The notes beneath the pieces were generated by a model. It saw only the letters and a program-made list of their open reading frames with translations. It was not told the origin of the DNA and did no database searches. A stretch of 64,000 nucleotides of DNA from Cereibacter azotoformans (lineage in GTDB: Bacteria > Pseudomonadota > Alphaproteobacteria > Rhodobacterales > Rhodobacteraceae): positions 2,418,001-2,482,000 of the forward strand of contig JAGFXX010000001.1 in assembly GCA_017599285.1 (NCBI GenBank). The letters are read 5' to 3'. The stretch's first letter is position 1; each line of letters opens with the position of its first letter. The position numbers were made by a program, and so were the translations under genes. Of the stretch, positions 52,484-62,061 are shown one piece after another.

Positions 52484-52837
52484 ATGCGGCTGCTGTGGGT
52501 CTCGGCCGGTCTCACGTCGCTGGGGCTCGGAACGCTCGGCATCTTCCTGCCGCTGCTTCCGACCGTACCGTTCCTGCTGCTGGCAGCCTTCTGCTTCGCC
52601 CGCTCGTCCGAGCGGTTGCATCACTGGCTGGTCACCCACCCCGTCCTGGGGCCGCCGATCCAGGATTGGCAACGTTCGGGCGCCATCTCGATCAAGGGCA
52701 AGCGGATGGCCACCGTGTCGATGCTGGCGGTCTTCGGCTTTTCGGTCGGGATGGAGCTTCGCCCGGCCATCCTCGCCGTTCAGGCGGCCGTGCTCTGCGC
52801 CACCAGCATATTCATATGGACCCGTCCCTCGGCATGA
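52484..52837 (+). CDS. YbaN/DUF454-family inner-membrane protein
   Basis: A 117-residue small membrane protein. The family opening L-W-V-S-A-G-L-T-S-L-G-L-G-T-L-G-I-F-L-P-L-L-P-T-x-P-F is present, with hydrophobic segments near 3-40 and 75-112. Family function is unknown. It starts at ATG 52484, overlapping the hemW reading frame by none to a few bases; a GTG at 52475 is the alternative. The last 26 bases overlap the end of convergent parB. Confidence 0.87.
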   Translation: MRLLWVSAGLTSLGLGTLGIFLPLLPTVPFLLLAAFCFARSSERLHHWLVTHPVLGPPIQDWQRSGAISIKGKRMATVSMLAVFGFSVGMELRPAILAVQAAVLCATSIFIWTRPSA

Positions 52838-53702
52838 CCGAGAGGGTGCGGCAGAGCGTGTCCAGATCGTCGAGCGTGTTGTAGCGGATCGTCAGGCGCC
52901 CGCTTTCTCCACCCGGCTCGTGATCGATCGTGACCGCCATCTTGAGATTGGCCGAAAGATCGGCCTCCAGAGCCCGCGTATCCGCATCCTTCTCGCGCCC
53001 ACCGCGCGGGGCGCTCGGCTTCCGCTTGTCGGTGGCGCCCCGGGCGAGCCGCTCGGTGTCACGGACCGACAGGTTCCGCGAGATCACCTGACGCGCCAGA
53101 TCCGAGGCGTTCGGCGTTGTGATCAGGGCGCGCGCATGGCCCGCCGTCAGCTTCCCCTCACGCAGCCAGCCTTGGACTTCGTCAGGAAGTTGAAGCAATC
53201 TCAACAGGTTAGCGATGTGAGAGCGGCTTTTGGAGAGCGCCTCGGCCAGCTTTTCCTGCGTATGGCCAAACCGGTCCATCAGCTGACGGTAGCCCATGGC
53301 CTCTTCGATCGCGTTGAGATCCGCGCGCTGGATGTTCTCGATGATCGCAACCTCGAGAACCTCGGTGTCGTCGAACTCGCGCACGATGACGGGCAGCTCA
53401 TGCACCTGCGCAAGCTGGGACGCACGCCAGCGCCGCTCACCCGCCACGATCTCGTAGCGGTCGGTCTCGGGGATCGGTCGGACGATCAGCGGCTGGATGA
53501 CGCCCTTCTGCCGGATCGATGCCGCCAGATCCTCCAGCGCCTCCGGGCCAAAATCACGGCGCGGCTGGTTGGGGTTGGGAACCAGCTTCTCGACAGGCAC
53601 CAGAAGGTCTGCGCGACGGCCGGCGCCCTGCCCCGGATCAACCTCCACCTGAATGTCTGCCATCAAGGCGGACAGGCCGCGGCCGAGCCCCCGACGTTCC
53701 AT
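52812..53702 (-). CDS. parB: Chromosome partitioning protein ParB
   Basis: Binds parS, spreads along DNA using CTP and, with ParA, segregates the origin. The N-terminal M-E-R-R-G-L-G-R-G-L-S-A-L-M is typical. The CTPase motif region has G-E-R-R-W-R-A-S (about 86-93) and E-N-I-Q-R-A-D-L-N-A-I-E-E-A, followed by the helix-turn-helix G-H-T-Q-E-K-L-A-E-A-L-S-K-S-R-S-H-I-A-N. ATG 53702 (296 residues) has GGAGAG upstream; the ATG at 53714 is too close to its site. Confidence 0.96.
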   Translation of the reverse strand: MERRGLGRGLSALMADIQVEVDPGQGAGRRADLLVPVEKLVPNPNQPRRDFGPEALEDLAASIRQKGVIQPLIVRPIPETDRYEIVAGERRWRASQLAQVHELPVIVREFDDTEVLEVAIIENIQRADLNAIEEAMGYRQLMDRFGHTQEKLAEALSKSRSHIANLLRLLQLPDEVQGWLREGKLTAGHARALITTPNASDLARQVISRNLSVRDTERLARGATDKRKPSAPRGGREKDADTRALEADLSANLKMAVTIDHEPGGESGRLTIRYNTLDDLDTLCRTLSVMPRDGSI

Positions 53703-53716
53703 CTTTCTCTCCATTC

Positions 53717-54538
53717 CTACGCGGGTTCCTGTTGGGCCGCAAACTTGTGCCGGGCGGCAATCTCGCGTGTCAGTGCCCGGTAGGCCTCACTGCCCTTTGA
53801 TGCGGGATCGTAGGCAAGCACCGGAAGCGCGTAGGACGGCGCCTCACTGACCCGCACGTTCCGCGGAATCATGGTGCGAAACACGAGGTCCCCCAGGTTC
53901 TGCCGCGCGTCTCCCTCAACAAGTTGCGAGAGGTTGTTGCGCTTGTCATACATCGTGAGAAGCACGCCCTCGATCTTCAACGCCGGATTGGCGGTGCTGC
54001 GCACCTCGCGAATCGTCAGCATGAGTTGCGACAGACCCTCAAGGGCGAAAAACTCGCTCTGCAGAGGCACGAGCACCGAATCGCATGCGATCAGAGCATT
54101 CACGGTCAGCAGGCTCAGGGAGGGCGGACAGTCGATCAGGATGTAGTCGAAACCGAACGTCCCCATCGCTGGCTGCCTCAGCGCCTCGCGGAGAAGCTGG
54201 CTTCGCTTTTCGTTTGCCGCAAGCTCGATATCCGCCGAGGCGAGATCCGCGTTGGCGGGACAGATAAAAAGCGTCTCGACCCGCGTCGGCTGAATGACCT
54301 CGGCCAGATCCGGCTGGTCCAGGATCAGATCGTAGCTGGTCTTGAGCCGGCTGCCGACGTCGATGCCAAGCCCGGTTGAGGCATTGCCCTGAGGGTCGAG
54401 ATCCACGACCAGAATCCGCGCACCCAGCTCGGCGAGTCCCGCGGCGAGATTGATCGCCGTTGTTGTCTTGCCGACCCCTCCCTTCTGGTTGGCAATCGCC
54501 ATGATGCGCGGCTTTGCGGGGCGGATCGTCTCAGACAT
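53717..54538 (-). CDS. parA: Chromosome partitioning ATPase ParA (Soj)
   Basis: Deviant Walker ATPase that moves ParB-parS complexes. The motif K19-G-G-V-G-K-T-T is preceded by A-I-A-N-Q, and L-V-V-D-L-D-P-Q-G-N-A-S-T-G-L-G (about 43-58) and D-Y-I-L-I-D-C-P-P-S-L follow. The 273-residue form lacks the long N-terminal DNA-binding extension of plasmid ParAs, so it is the chromosomal type. It overlaps rsmG by 8 bp and lies 14 bp before parB. Confidence 0.97.
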   Translation of the reverse strand: MSETIRPAKPRIMAIANQKGGVGKTTTAINLAAGLAELGARILVVDLDPQGNASTGLGIDVGSRLKTSYDLILDQPDLAEVIQPTRVETLFICPANADLASADIELAANEKRSQLLREALRQPAMGTFGFDYILIDCPPSLSLLTVNALIACDSVLVPLQSEFFALEGLSQLMLTIREVRSTANPALKIEGVLLTMYDKRNNLSQLVEGDARQNLGDLVFRTMIPRNVRVSEAPSYALPVLAYDPASKGSEAYRALTREIAARHKFAAQQEPA

Positions 54539-55157
54539 GAGCCATGGCCTTCAGCTTCAGGATGACAGCGCTGGGATCGGTGACGCTCGGATGAATCTCT
54601 GGCTCCATGTTCCACGAAAGGCGCGCCGCCGCAATCTCGGACGCATGGTTGGCGCCCTTCGGGAAGAGGCACATGCCCTCTGGCGCAAGATGAGGCGCCG
54701 CGAGGGCGCACAGGTCCGTGAGGGGGGCGAGTGCCCGGGCGCTGATGACGTCCGCGCGCTGTGGAGGCAGTTGTTCCACGCGCGCAGCGTGGACTGTCAC
54801 GTTGAGACAGAGGGTCCGGGCCGCAGTGCGAAGAAAGGTTGCTTTTCGCTGATCCGATTCGACCAGAACGAATCGAGACTCGGGCGCCTTTTCGGTGGCT
54901 ATCGTGGCCAAGACGATACCGGGAAGTCCGCCGCCGCTTCCGAGGTCAAGCCAGGTACCAAACGGCGCCGCCCGGAGACCCCAAAGCTGAGCCGAATCCT
55001 GGATGTGCCGGATCCAGATCTGCCCTTCGGTGGATCTGCCGATCAGGTTGATCGCGCTGTTCCACTTGCGGACAAGATCCGCATATTGCTCGAGCTTTCC
55101 CAGTGTTTCACGTGAAACATTCAGCGCCTCGGCGACTTTGAAATCATCCTCTGTCAT
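54531..55157 (-). CDS. rsmG: 16S rRNA m7G527 methyltransferase RsmG
   Basis: Methylates G527 of 16S rRNA. The SAM motif [16 protein letters not shown] is at residues 69-84 and the N-terminal K-W-N-S-A-I-N-L-I block at 31-39. The 208-residue length is standard. It overlaps parA by 8 bp and mnmG by 4 bp. Codons 13-18 (N-V-S-R-E-T) are written as an exact ParB-binding sequence. Confidence 0.95.
   Translation of the reverse strand: MTEDDFKVAEALNVSRETLGKLEQYADLVRKWNSAINLIGRSTEGQIWIRHIQDSAQLWGLRAAPFGTWLDLGSGGGLPGIVLATIATEKAPESRFVLVESDQRKATFLRTAARTLCLNVTVHAARVEQLPPQRADVISARALAPLTDLCALAAPHLAPEGMCLFPKGANHASEIAAARLSWNMEPEIHPSVTDPSAVILKLKAMAHV
55104..55119. other. parS: parS site within rsmG
   Basis: TGTTTCACGTGAAACA, a perfect palindrome identical to the conserved bacterial parS consensus, lies inside codons 13-18 of rsmG, about 1.4 kb from parB. 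ParB should load here. Confidence 0.93.
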
Positions 55158-57034
55158 CCTGCCGCGGCGCTCCTGCTGGCCCGGCGGAGGCGCGAGAGGA
55201 TAAGCATCAGCGCAGAGGGTGTCATTCCCTCCAGGCGGGCGGCCTGGGCAATCGTCGCCGGCCGCGCGCGGAGCAGCTTTGCTGTCAATTCATGCGACAG
55301 GCCGGAGAGCGATCCATAGTCGAAATCTGAGGGGATTCGAACCGCCTCGTCACGCTTGAGCGACTGAGCTTCCAGTTCCTGTCGTGCAATGAACTGCGCG
55401 TAAAGCGCATCTCTGGCCAGTTGCTGACGAATGTCGTGCGGAAGCTGGGCAAGTTCGGGAACGGCCCGCTCGACTGCGGACGCCGCCTCCTCGCCGAACG
55501 CCATGACGTCGAAAGCCGATCTGCGCGTGCCGTCCTGACTGATCCTGATCTCCAGACGTGCCAGATCCGTCGGGGTCAACGTAACCTGTTGCAACATCGT
55601 TCGCCCACGAGCGAGTGAGTCCATCTTTGTCAGAAACGCATCTCTCCGCGCCGGTCCCACGCAACCGAGGTCGATGCCGGTCTGGGTGAGGCGCTGATCC
55701 GCGTTGTCCGCGCGAAGTGACAGCCGAAACTCCGCCCGCGATGTGAACATGCGGTATGGTTCCGTCACGCCCCGGCTGGTCAGATCATCAATCATCACGC
55801 CGATGTAACTGTCAGAGCGGCTGAAATGCAGCGGCTCCCTCCCCCGCACCGCCAAGGCGGCATTCAATCCCGCGGCCAGGCCTTGCGCGGCAGCCTCTTC
55901 ATAGCCCGTCGTGCCGTTGATCTGGCCGGCAAAATACAGGCCGCACATGGCCTTCACTTCCAGCGTTGGACGAAGCTCGCGAGGGTCGAAATAGTCATAT
56001 TCGATGGCATAGCCGGGTTGGAGGATCTTGACCTCCTCCAGACCAGCGATTGTGCGAACGTAACTTTCCTGCACCTCCGCGGGCAGCGAGGTGGAGATGC
56101 CGTTCGGATAGACCGTGTGATCGTCGAGGCCTTCAGGCTCCAGGAACACCTGGTGCCCTGTCTTGTCCGCGAAGCGAACGATCTTGTCCTCGATCGACGG
56201 GCAATACCGCGGCCCAACGCCTTCGATATGTCCGCCGTACATGGCGGATTGATGCAGATTATCCCGGACAATCTCGTGCGTCCGCTCGTTGGTGCTGGTG
56301 ATTCCGCAGGAAATCTGCCGAGCGACCGGAGCGTGGTTCAAAAAGGAGAACATCACCGGATCCGCGTCGCCCGGCTGCATCTCCAGCTGAGTCCAATCGA
56401 TTGACCGGCCGTCGAGCCGCGGGGGCGTGCCCGTCTTGAGGCGACCGCGAGACAGGTTCAGGTCCATCAGCCGCTGAGCAAGCCGGATTGAGGGCAGGTC
56501 CCCCATCCTCCCCCCCGGTCGCCTGTCGTGCCCAATGTGAATGGTACCATTCAGGAAGGTCCCGGAGGTCAACACAACAGCCTTGGCATCAAGACGCGTT
56601 CCATCTGCCAACAGGACGCCGGTCGCCGTCCCCTGATCCAGAAGCAGATCAACAACTTCGCCTTCGACGACATCAAGACCGGGTTGTTCCAGGAGAAATC
56701 TCTGCATCGCCGCCCGGTAGAGACGACGATCGGCCTGTGCACGCGGGCCCTGAACCGCCGCCCCCTTCTTGCGGTTCAAGAGCCGGAACTGGATCCCTGC
56801 GGCATCGGCCGCCCGCCCCATGAGACCATCCAGCGCATCGATCTCGCGCACAAGATGCCCCTTCCCCAGCCCACCAATCGCGGGATTGCACGACATCACG
56901 CCGAGATCCGAAGGGCGAAGTGTGACCAAAGCGGCGCGAACGCCCATCCGCGCCGCCGCAGCGGCCGCTTCACAGCCCGCATGCCCGCCGCCAATGACAA
57001 TCACATCGAACTGTTTCACGTGAAACATGCTCAT
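55154..57034 (-). CDS. mnmG: tRNA uridine-5-carboxymethylaminomethyl modification enzyme MnmG (GidA)
   Basis: FAD protein that with MnmE modifies the wobble uridine of certain tRNAs. The dinucleotide-binding motif V-I-G-G-G-H-A-G is at residues 13-20, with [13 protein letters not shown] near 50 and the late [10 protein letters not shown] block. The 626-residue length is full. ATG 57034 overlaps the mnmE stop as ATGA; ATG 57028 has better ribosome-site spacing and may be used. Its first codons contain a parS site. Confidence 0.95.
   Translation of the reverse strand: MSMFHVKQFDVIVIGGGHAGCEAAAAAARMGVRAALVTLRPSDLGVMSCNPAIGGLGKGHLVREIDALDGLMGRAADAAGIQFRLLNRKKGAAVQGPRAQADRRLYRAAMQRFLLEQPGLDVVEGEVVDLLLDQGTATGVLLADGTRLDAKAVVLTSGTFLNGTIHIGHDRRPGGRMGDLPSIRLAQRLMDLNLSRGRLKTGTPPRLDGRSIDWTQLEMQPGDADPVMFSFLNHAPVARQISCGITSTNERTHEIVRDNLHQSAMYGGHIEGVGPRYCPSIEDKIVRFADKTGHQVFLEPEGLDDHTVYPNGISTSLPAEVQESYVRTIAGLEEVKILQPGYAIEYDYFDPRELRPTLEVKAMCGLYFAGQINGTTGYEEAAAQGLAAGLNAALAVRGREPLHFSRSDSYIGVMIDDLTSRGVTEPYRMFTSRAEFRLSLRADNADQRLTQTGIDLGCVGPARRDAFLTKMDSLARGRTMLQQVTLTPTDLARLEIRISQDGTRRSAFDVMAFGEEAASAVERAVPELAQLPHDIRQQLARDALYAQFIARQELEAQSLKRDEAVRIPSDFDYGSLSGLSHELTAKLLRARPATIAQAARLEGMTPSALMLILSRLRRASRSAAAG
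57012..57027. other. parS: parS site at the start of mnmG
   Basis: A second exact TGTTTCACGTGAAACA lies within the first codons of mnmG (M-F-H-V-K-Q region), 1.9 kb from the rsmG copy. With ParB bound, it could also affect mnmG translation initiation or transcription through this point. Confidence 0.93.
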
Positions 57035-58317
57035 TTCCCAATGCAGAAGCTGGAGAAGATCTCGCCCAGCAAGGCCTCCACATCCACCCGACCCACGAGA
57101 GAATCCAGCGCCCTCAGGGCCAGCCGCAGATCCTCGGCCGCGAGTTCCGGATGCGGCACGCCCTGCATTAGCTGAACATGCGCCGATTCCATAGCCCTGA
57201 TCGCCCGCTCCATGGCAAGGCGATGCCGCTCACGGGTAAAACTTCCGGCACCGGCGGTCCGAGCGAGAAGCCGATCCTGCAGCGCCTCCACCAGTTCCTG
57301 GATTCCGTCGCCCGTCAGGCCGGACACGCTGAGGCCCCGGGTCAGGCGCGTGTCCGCCTTCCCCTGCACGATCAGATCGTCAGCCTCCGGCTCAAGACCC
57401 ACAACTTCCCCGCTCCGATCCAGCAAGAAGATTCGCAGATCGGCCGCCCGAGCCCGTGTCAGCGCCCGATCGATGCCCAGAGCTTCCACCGGGTCATGGG
57501 TTTCGCGCAGCCCGGCCGTGTCCAGCAAGGTCACGGCGAGCCCGCCCAGGTTCATCCGCACCTCGATGACATCGCGCGTCGTACCGGCCACTTCGGAAGT
57601 GATGGCGGCCTCGCGCTGTGCCAGCGCATTCAGAAGCGTGGACTTGCCAGCGTTCGGGGCGCCAATGATGGCAACTTCAAATCCATCGCGAATCCGTTCG
57701 GCGACGCGGGAGCCATCCACTTCCCTCTTCAGGTCCGAAATCAGGCGCTCCAGAAGGCCCCGCACTTCCGGGGTTACATCAACCGGAACATCCTCATCGG
57801 CGAAATCGATCGTCGCCTCGAGCAGCGCCGCTGCGCGGATCAGATCCGACCGCCAACGTTCCGTACGCTTGCCGATGGCGCCAGAGAAGACCCGCATCGC
57901 CTGTCGCCGCTGGGCCTCCGTTTCGGAGTCGAGCAGGTCTGCAAGCCCCTCCACCTGGGCCAGATCCAGCCGCCCGTTGTCCAGCGCCCGTCGCGTGAAC
58001 TCGCCGGCGTCGGCCAGCCGCAATCCGGGCAGTTCCGAGAGGGCCTGAAGGACCGACGAGACAGCGGCCGCACTGCCATGAAGGTGTATCTCTGCCGAAC
58101 GTTCGCCTGTGAAGCTGGCCCCTTCCGCAAACAACAGGATCAGCGCCTCATCGAGCACCTCGCCGTTCCACGTCAGGCGTCGCAACGCCGCACGCCGGAC
58201 CTCCGGCAACGACACTCCGAAGGCAGCCACCGCCTCATGCGCCTGCGGCCCGGAGAGGCGCAATACCGCCACCCCGGCCTTGCCGCGTGCGCTGGCCAAG
58301 GCGTAGATCGTGTCCAT
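57031..58317 (-). CDS. mnmE: tRNA modification GTPase MnmE (TrmE)
   Basis: GTPase partner of MnmG. The N-terminal folate-type domain has [15 protein letters not shown]. The G domain has Walker [10 protein letters not shown] near 218-226 and D-T-A-G-L-R-E-T. The invariant C-terminal C-I-G-K is present. The 428-residue reading starts at ATG 58317 with GGGA upstream; the frame open to 58998 is shadow of rho. It lies 26 bp after rho, overlapping mnmG. Confidence 0.95.
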   Translation of the reverse strand: MDTIYALASARGKAGVAVLRLSGPQAHEAVAAFGVSLPEVRRAALRRLTWNGEVLDEALILLFAEGASFTGERSAEIHLHGSAAAVSSVLQALSELPGLRLADAGEFTRRALDNGRLDLAQVEGLADLLDSETEAQRRQAMRVFSGAIGKRTERWRSDLIRAAALLEATIDFADEDVPVDVTPEVRGLLERLISDLKREVDGSRVAERIRDGFEVAIIGAPNAGKSTLLNALAQREAAITSEVAGTTRDVIEVRMNLGGLAVTLLDTAGLRETHDPVEALGIDRALTRARAADLRIFLLDRSGEVVGLEPEADDLIVQGKADTRLTRGLSVSGLTGDGIQELVEALQDRLLARTAGAGSFTRERHRLAMERAIRAMESAHVQLMQGVPHPELAAEDLRLALRALDSLVGRVDVEALLGEIFSSFCIGK

Positions 58318-58343
58318 TTCGGCGTCCCGTGATTCCGGGTCTG

Positions 58344-59612
58344 TCAGGTGTTCATCGAGTCGAAGAACTCGGCATTGCTCTTGGTTTGCCGCAGCTTCGA
58401 GATCAGGAATTCGATCGCGTCCGTCGTGCCCATCGGGTTCAGGATGCGGCGCAGGACGTAGGTCTTCTGCAGGTCCGACTTGTCGACCAGCAGATCCTCT
58501 TTCCGCGTGCCGGATTTGAGGATGTCCATCGCCGGGAAGACCCGCTTGTCGGCCACCTTCCGGTCCAGCACGATCTCGGAGTTGCCGGTGCCCTTGAACT
58601 CTTCGAAAATCACTTCGTCCATGCGGCTGCCGGTATCGATCAAGGCCGTGGCAATGATCGTCAGCGATCCGCCCTCCTCGATGTTCCGTGCCGCACCGAA
58701 AAACCTTTTCGGACGCTGCAGGGCGTTGGCATCGACGCCGCCGGTCAGCACCTTGCCCGACGAGGGCACCACGGTGTTGAAGGCTCGGCCCAGACGGGTG
58801 ATCGAGTCGAGCAGGATCACCACGTCGCGCTTGTGCTCGACGAGGCGCTTGGCCTTCTCGATCACCATTTCCGCCACCGCCACGTGCCGCGTCGCCGGCT
58901 CGTCGAAGGTCGAGGACACGACCTCGCCCTTCACCGAGCGCTGCATGTCGGTCACTTCCTCGGGCCGCTCGTCGATCAGGAGCACGATCAGGTAGCACTC
59001 GGGGTGGTTCGTCGCGATGGAATGGGCGATGTTCTGCAGCAGCACCGTCTTGCCGGTCCGCGGCGGCGCCACGATCAGACCGCGCTGGCCCTTCCCGATT
59101 GGCGCCACCAGGTCGATGATCCGGGCCGAGCGGTCCTTCACCGTCGGATCGTCCACTTCCATCTTCAGCCGCTCGTCAGGATAGAGCGGCGTCAGGTTGT
59201 CGAAATGCACCTTGTGGCGGGCGCGCTCGGGATCGTCGAAGTTGATCCGCGTCACCCGCGTCAGGCTGAAATAGCGCTCGTTCTCGCGCGGGGCAACGAT
59301 CACGCCCTCGACGGTATCGCCGGTGCGCAACGAGAACTGGCGCAGGATCTCGGGCGAGACATAGATGTCGTCCGGGCCCGGCAGATAGTTCGCCTCGGGC
59401 GAGCGCAGGAAGCCGAAGCCGTCCTGCAGCACCTCGAGCACGCCGTCGCCTCCGACCTCGTACCCTTCCTCGGCATGCTCCTTCAGGATCGAGAACATCA
59501 TCTCGCCCTTGCGCATGGAAGGTGCGTTCTCGATCTCCCATTCCTCGGCCATCGCCAGCAGGTCGGCCGGGGTCTTGGCCTTCAGGTCCGCAAGATTGAG
59601 ACGTTCGGTCAT
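58344..59612 (-). CDS. rho: Transcription termination factor Rho
   Basis: Hexameric RNA helicase that ends transcription. The RNA-binding cold-shock-like domain (about 50-120) has D-G-F-G-F-L-R-S. The ATPase has P-P-R-T-G-K-T near 181-187 and [13 protein letters not shown]. The 422-residue length is normal. It starts at ATG 59612; the ribosome site (GGCAGA) is weak, which fits an autoregulated leader. It heads the rho-mnmE-mnmG-rsmG-parA-parB run and lies 139 bp after hemJ. Confidence 0.96.
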   Translation of the reverse strand: MTERLNLADLKAKTPADLLAMAEEWEIENAPSMRKGEMMFSILKEHAEEGYEVGGDGVLEVLQDGFGFLRSPEANYLPGPDDIYVSPEILRQFSLRTGDTVEGVIVAPRENERYFSLTRVTRINFDDPERARHKVHFDNLTPLYPDERLKMEVDDPTVKDRSARIIDLVAPIGKGQRGLIVAPPRTGKTVLLQNIAHSIATNHPECYLIVLLIDERPEEVTDMQRSVKGEVVSSTFDEPATRHVAVAEMVIEKAKRLVEHKRDVVILLDSITRLGRAFNTVVPSSGKVLTGGVDANALQRPKRFFGAARNIEEGGSLTIIATALIDTGSRMDEVIFEEFKGTGNSEIVLDRKVADKRVFPAMDILKSGTRKEDLLVDKSDLQKTYVLRRILNPMGTTDAIEFLISKLRQTKSNAEFFDSMNT

Positions 59613-59705
59613 GGCGATCTGCCGTTCATGGAGGGCCCACCGCACGGATGGGGCGCTTCGGTCAGGACTGGGAAATGCGATGGGCCGGACGGCCCTGCAA
59701 GGCCG

Positions 59706-59734
59706 CACATAGGCGCTGCAGCGCCGCGAGTCAA
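59706..59734 (-). promoter_or_regulatory. Candidate rho promoter with a palindromic spacer
   Basis: On the minus strand TTGACT (59729-59734), a 17-base spacer and TATGTG (59706-59711) lie 94 bases upstream of rho. A perfect 14-bp palindrome, GGCGCTGCAGCGCC (59712-59725), fills most of the spacer. A second small inverted repeat is at 59684-59697 in the leader. Confidence 0.45.
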
Positions 59735-59751
59735 TCGCCTTGGCCTTCGGC

Positions 59752-60216
59752 TCAGAAGTCCCAGAAGTTCCACTTGGCGACCGCCGAGAAGACGATCACC
59801 AGCATGAGAAGCGTCGGCAGCTCGTTCATCATGCGGTAGGTGCGCCCCGCCCGGCTGTTCGTCCCGGCGGCGAAGTCCTTGCGGCGGGCGGCGAGCCACA
59901 TGTGGAAGGCCGTCATCGCGATGACGGATGCGGCCTTCGTCCAGGGCCAGAGCATCGACCAATCCACGATCCCCGGCGTGAAGACGAGCGCGAGGCCGAA
60001 GATCCAGGTCGCGATCATCGCAGGGTTCATGATCGCCCGCAGAAGCCGCCGCTCCATCGTCTGAAAGAGCGTGTCGGTCTCGGTTCCGGTTTTCACGACC
60101 TCCGCGTGATAGACGAAGAGGCGCGGCAGGTAGAACAGCCCCGCCATCCAGGCCAGCACCGAGATCACGTGAAGCGACTTGGTCCACAGGTAGTAGTCGG
60201 CCAGGAACGTGCCCAT
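59752..60216 (-). CDS. hemJ: Protoporphyrinogen IX oxidase HemJ
   Basis: Oxidises protoporphyrinogen IX to protoporphyrin IX in the membrane. The 154-residue protein has about four membrane helices and the conserved first-helix histidine H16 ([12 protein letters not shown]) and H37 (P-R-L-F-V-Y-H). ATG 60216 has GAGGAGA upstream; the longer frame is unsupported. It works one step before ferrochelatase, also in this window. Its start faces the candidate origin. Confidence 0.92.
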   Translation of the reverse strand: MGTFLADYYLWTKSLHVISVLAWMAGLFYLPRLFVYHAEVVKTGTETDTLFQTMERRLLRAIMNPAMIATWIFGLALVFTPGIVDWSMLWPWTKAASVIAMTAFHMWLAARRKDFAAGTNSRAGRTYRMMNELPTLLMLVIVFSAVAKWNFWDF

Positions 60217-60631
60217 CGTGATCTCCTCGAAGCGGTTGGGCATCTGCATAAGAAAAGAAAGAATGAAAGGGAATGATGCAGTAGGGCGCAGGGATAACTG
60301 GATTTGCCGCTTTGCCCCGCCTCTTGTCCACAGATACCCGGCTGGGGGCAACGGTGTGTATCAATGTGGAGAAATTTTTTCGTGTCCGTGAAACATAATA
60401 TAAATCAGTATCTTGCAAAAGTTCTGCCCTGTGGATTGTTTTCGCCGTTCTGTCCCGTCCCTCGGGAGAGAAGAGTCGTCCACCGACGCCGTGACGCTTC
60501 TTCCAGAAGTGGACAACTGTGGCTCTTTGCCCGATAAGATAGGATCTTGACGAACGAACGGTCGCCGACGGCCCGGATTGTGCCGGATTCGCCGTCAGGA
60601 ACAGAAGCAGACTATCCACAGCCTCCTCCCC
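60217..60631. other. oriC: Candidate chromosomal replication origin (oriC)
   Basis: This 415-bp gap holds no gene. DnaA-box-like sites (consensus TTATCCACA) are: 60324-60332 TTGTCCACA (8/9), 60365-60373 reverse (8/9), 60355-60363 reverse (7/9), 60430-60438 reverse (7/9), 60508-60516 reverse (7/9) and 60612-60620 CTATCCACA (8/9). The 60355 and 60365 boxes are one helical turn apart and border an A+T-rich stretch (60371-60420, 36 of 50 bases A or T). Two GANTC methylation sites are at 60473 and 60586. Neighbouring maf, rho and nearby parAB/parS agree with an alphaproteobacterial origin. Confidence 0.75.
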
Positions 60632-61225
60632 ATGCGCCTCCTCCTCGCCTCTGCCTCGGAAACGCGGCTCGCGCTCCTTCGGGCCGCGGGGCTGGAGCTT
60701 GAAGCCATCCCCGCCCGCATCGACGAGGAGGGCGTCCGCGCGGCGCTGGAGGCCGAGGGCGCCTCGCCCCTCGACGTGGCGGACACGCTGGCCGAGATGA
60801 AGGCGCAGAAGCTGGCCGAGCGGCATCGGGAGGCGCTGGTGCTCGGCTGCGATCAGGTGCTGGCCTTCCGGCGCGAGGTCTGGGGCAAGGCGCCCGACCC
60901 CGAGGCGCTGCGCGCCCAGCTGGTCCGTCTTCGTGGCGAGACCCACAAGCTGATCTCCGCCGTTGTCCTCTACGAGGCGGGTCGCCCGGTCTGGCGCCAT
61001 GCCGGCGAGGTGCGGCTCACGATGCGCGACTTTTCGGATGGCTGGCTTGACGACTACATCGCCCGCAACTGGCAGACCGTGCGCCACTCGGTCGGCGGCT
61101 ATCATCTCGAAGGCGAAGGCGTGCGGCTCTTTTCCGCCGTCGAGGGCGATTATTTCACCGTCCTCGGCCTGCCGCTGCTGCCGCTCTTGAATTATCTGGG
61201 TCAAAGAGGCTTCATCCCGACATGA
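60632..61225 (+). CDS. maf: Maf-like nucleotide pyrophosphatase
   Basis: House-cleaning pyrophosphatase of the Maf family, 197 residues. [14 protein letters not shown] is at residues 3-16, with later G-C-D-Q-V-L, the G-K-A and R-G-E-T-H-K-L blocks and [11 protein letters not shown]. The ATG at 60632 gives the normal N-terminus but has no visible ribosome site (upstream reads CTCCTCCC). A DnaA-box-like site lies 12 bp before it. It overlaps aroE by 4 bp. Confidence 0.93.
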   Translation: MRLLLASASETRLALLRAAGLELEAIPARIDEEGVRAALEAEGASPLDVADTLAEMKAQKLAERHREALVLGCDQVLAFRREVWGKAPDPEALRAQLVRLRGETHKLISAVVLYEAGRPVWRHAGEVRLTMRDFSDGWLDDYIARNWQTVRHSVGGYHLEGEGVRLFSAVEGDYFTVLGLPLLPLLNYLGQRGFIPT

Positions 61226-62061
61226 CGGAACATATGCGCATCCCGCTTGCGGGGGTGATCGGATCGCCCATCGCCCACAGCCGTTCGCCGGCCCTGCACG
61301 GCTACTGGCTGAAACGCTACGGCCTGAAGGGCCACTACATCCCCATGGATGTGGCCCAGGCCGACCTGCGCGAGGTGCTGGCCGCGATGCCGCGGATGGG
61401 GTTCGTCGGCTGCAACGTGACGATCCCGCACAAGGAGACGGTGATTGCGCTGGCCGACATCGTCACCGACCGGGCCGCGCTGATCGGGGCCGCCAACACG
61501 CTGATCTTCCGCAAGGACGGCAAGATCCACGCCGACAACACGGACGGGGCGGGATTCAGCGCCAACCTGCGCCAGAACGCGCCCGACTGGCAGCCTCAGG
61601 CGGGGCCGGCGGTCGTCTGGGGGGCGGGCGGGGCGGCGCGCGCCGTGATCGCGGCCCTGATCGAGGTGGGAGTGCCCGAGATCCGGCTGTCGAACCGGAG
61701 CCGGGCGCGGGCCGATGCGCTGCGCTCGGACTTCGGGGCCAAGGTGCAGGTCTTCGACTGGGTACAGGCCGGCAACATCCTCGAGGATGCGACGACGGTG
61801 GTGAACACGACCTCGCTCGGCATGATCGGCAAGCCGGACTTCCGGGTGCCGCTGGATGCGCTGAGCCCGAAGGCCGTCGTGACCGATCTCGTCTATACAC
61901 CTCTGCGGACGCGGCTTCTCGCCGAAGCCGAGGCCGCCGGCTGCCGCACGGTGGACGGGCTCGGGATGCTGCTGCATCAGGCCGCGCCGGGGTTCGAGCG
62001 GTGGTTCGGGGTGCGGCCGGAGGTGGACGAGGACACCCGGGCCGCCGTGCTGGCGACATGA
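61222..62061 (+). CDS. aroE: Shikimate dehydrogenase
   Basis: NADP-dependent reduction of 3-dehydroshikimate in aromatic amino acid synthesis. [13 protein letters not shown] is at residues 14-26, the catalytic lysine K71 is in N-V-T-I-P-H-K and the aspartate partner lies in N-T-D-G-A-G near 107. The Rossmann loop G-A-G-G-A-A-R is near 133. The 279-residue length is normal. It is translationally coupled to maf (ATGA) and to coaE. Confidence 0.95.
   Translation: MTEHMRIPLAGVIGSPIAHSRSPALHGYWLKRYGLKGHYIPMDVAQADLREVLAAMPRMGFVGCNVTIPHKETVIALADIVTDRAALIGAANTLIFRKDGKIHADNTDGAGFSANLRQNAPDWQPQAGPAVVWGAGGAARAVIAALIEVGVPEIRLSNRSRARADALRSDFGAKVQVFDWVQAGNILEDATTVVNTTSLGMIGKPDFRVPLDALSPKAVVTDLVYTPLRTRLLAEAEAAGCRTVDGLGMLLHQAAPGFERWFGVRPEVDEDTRAAVLAT

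Noticed and set aside
55318..55348. tRNA T-arm-like GGTTCGAATCCCC on the minus strand
   Set aside because: It encodes the conserved A-V-R-I-P-S block of mnmG, and no matching anticodon or acceptor arm surrounds it.
60160..60178. Another CACGTGAA core near the hemJ start
   Set aside because: Only the central part matches parS (about 10 of 16); it lies within hemJ codons and is too weak to count.
60518..60526. Possible seventh DnaA box (TGTGGCTCT)
   Set aside because: Only about 5 of 9 positions match the consensus.
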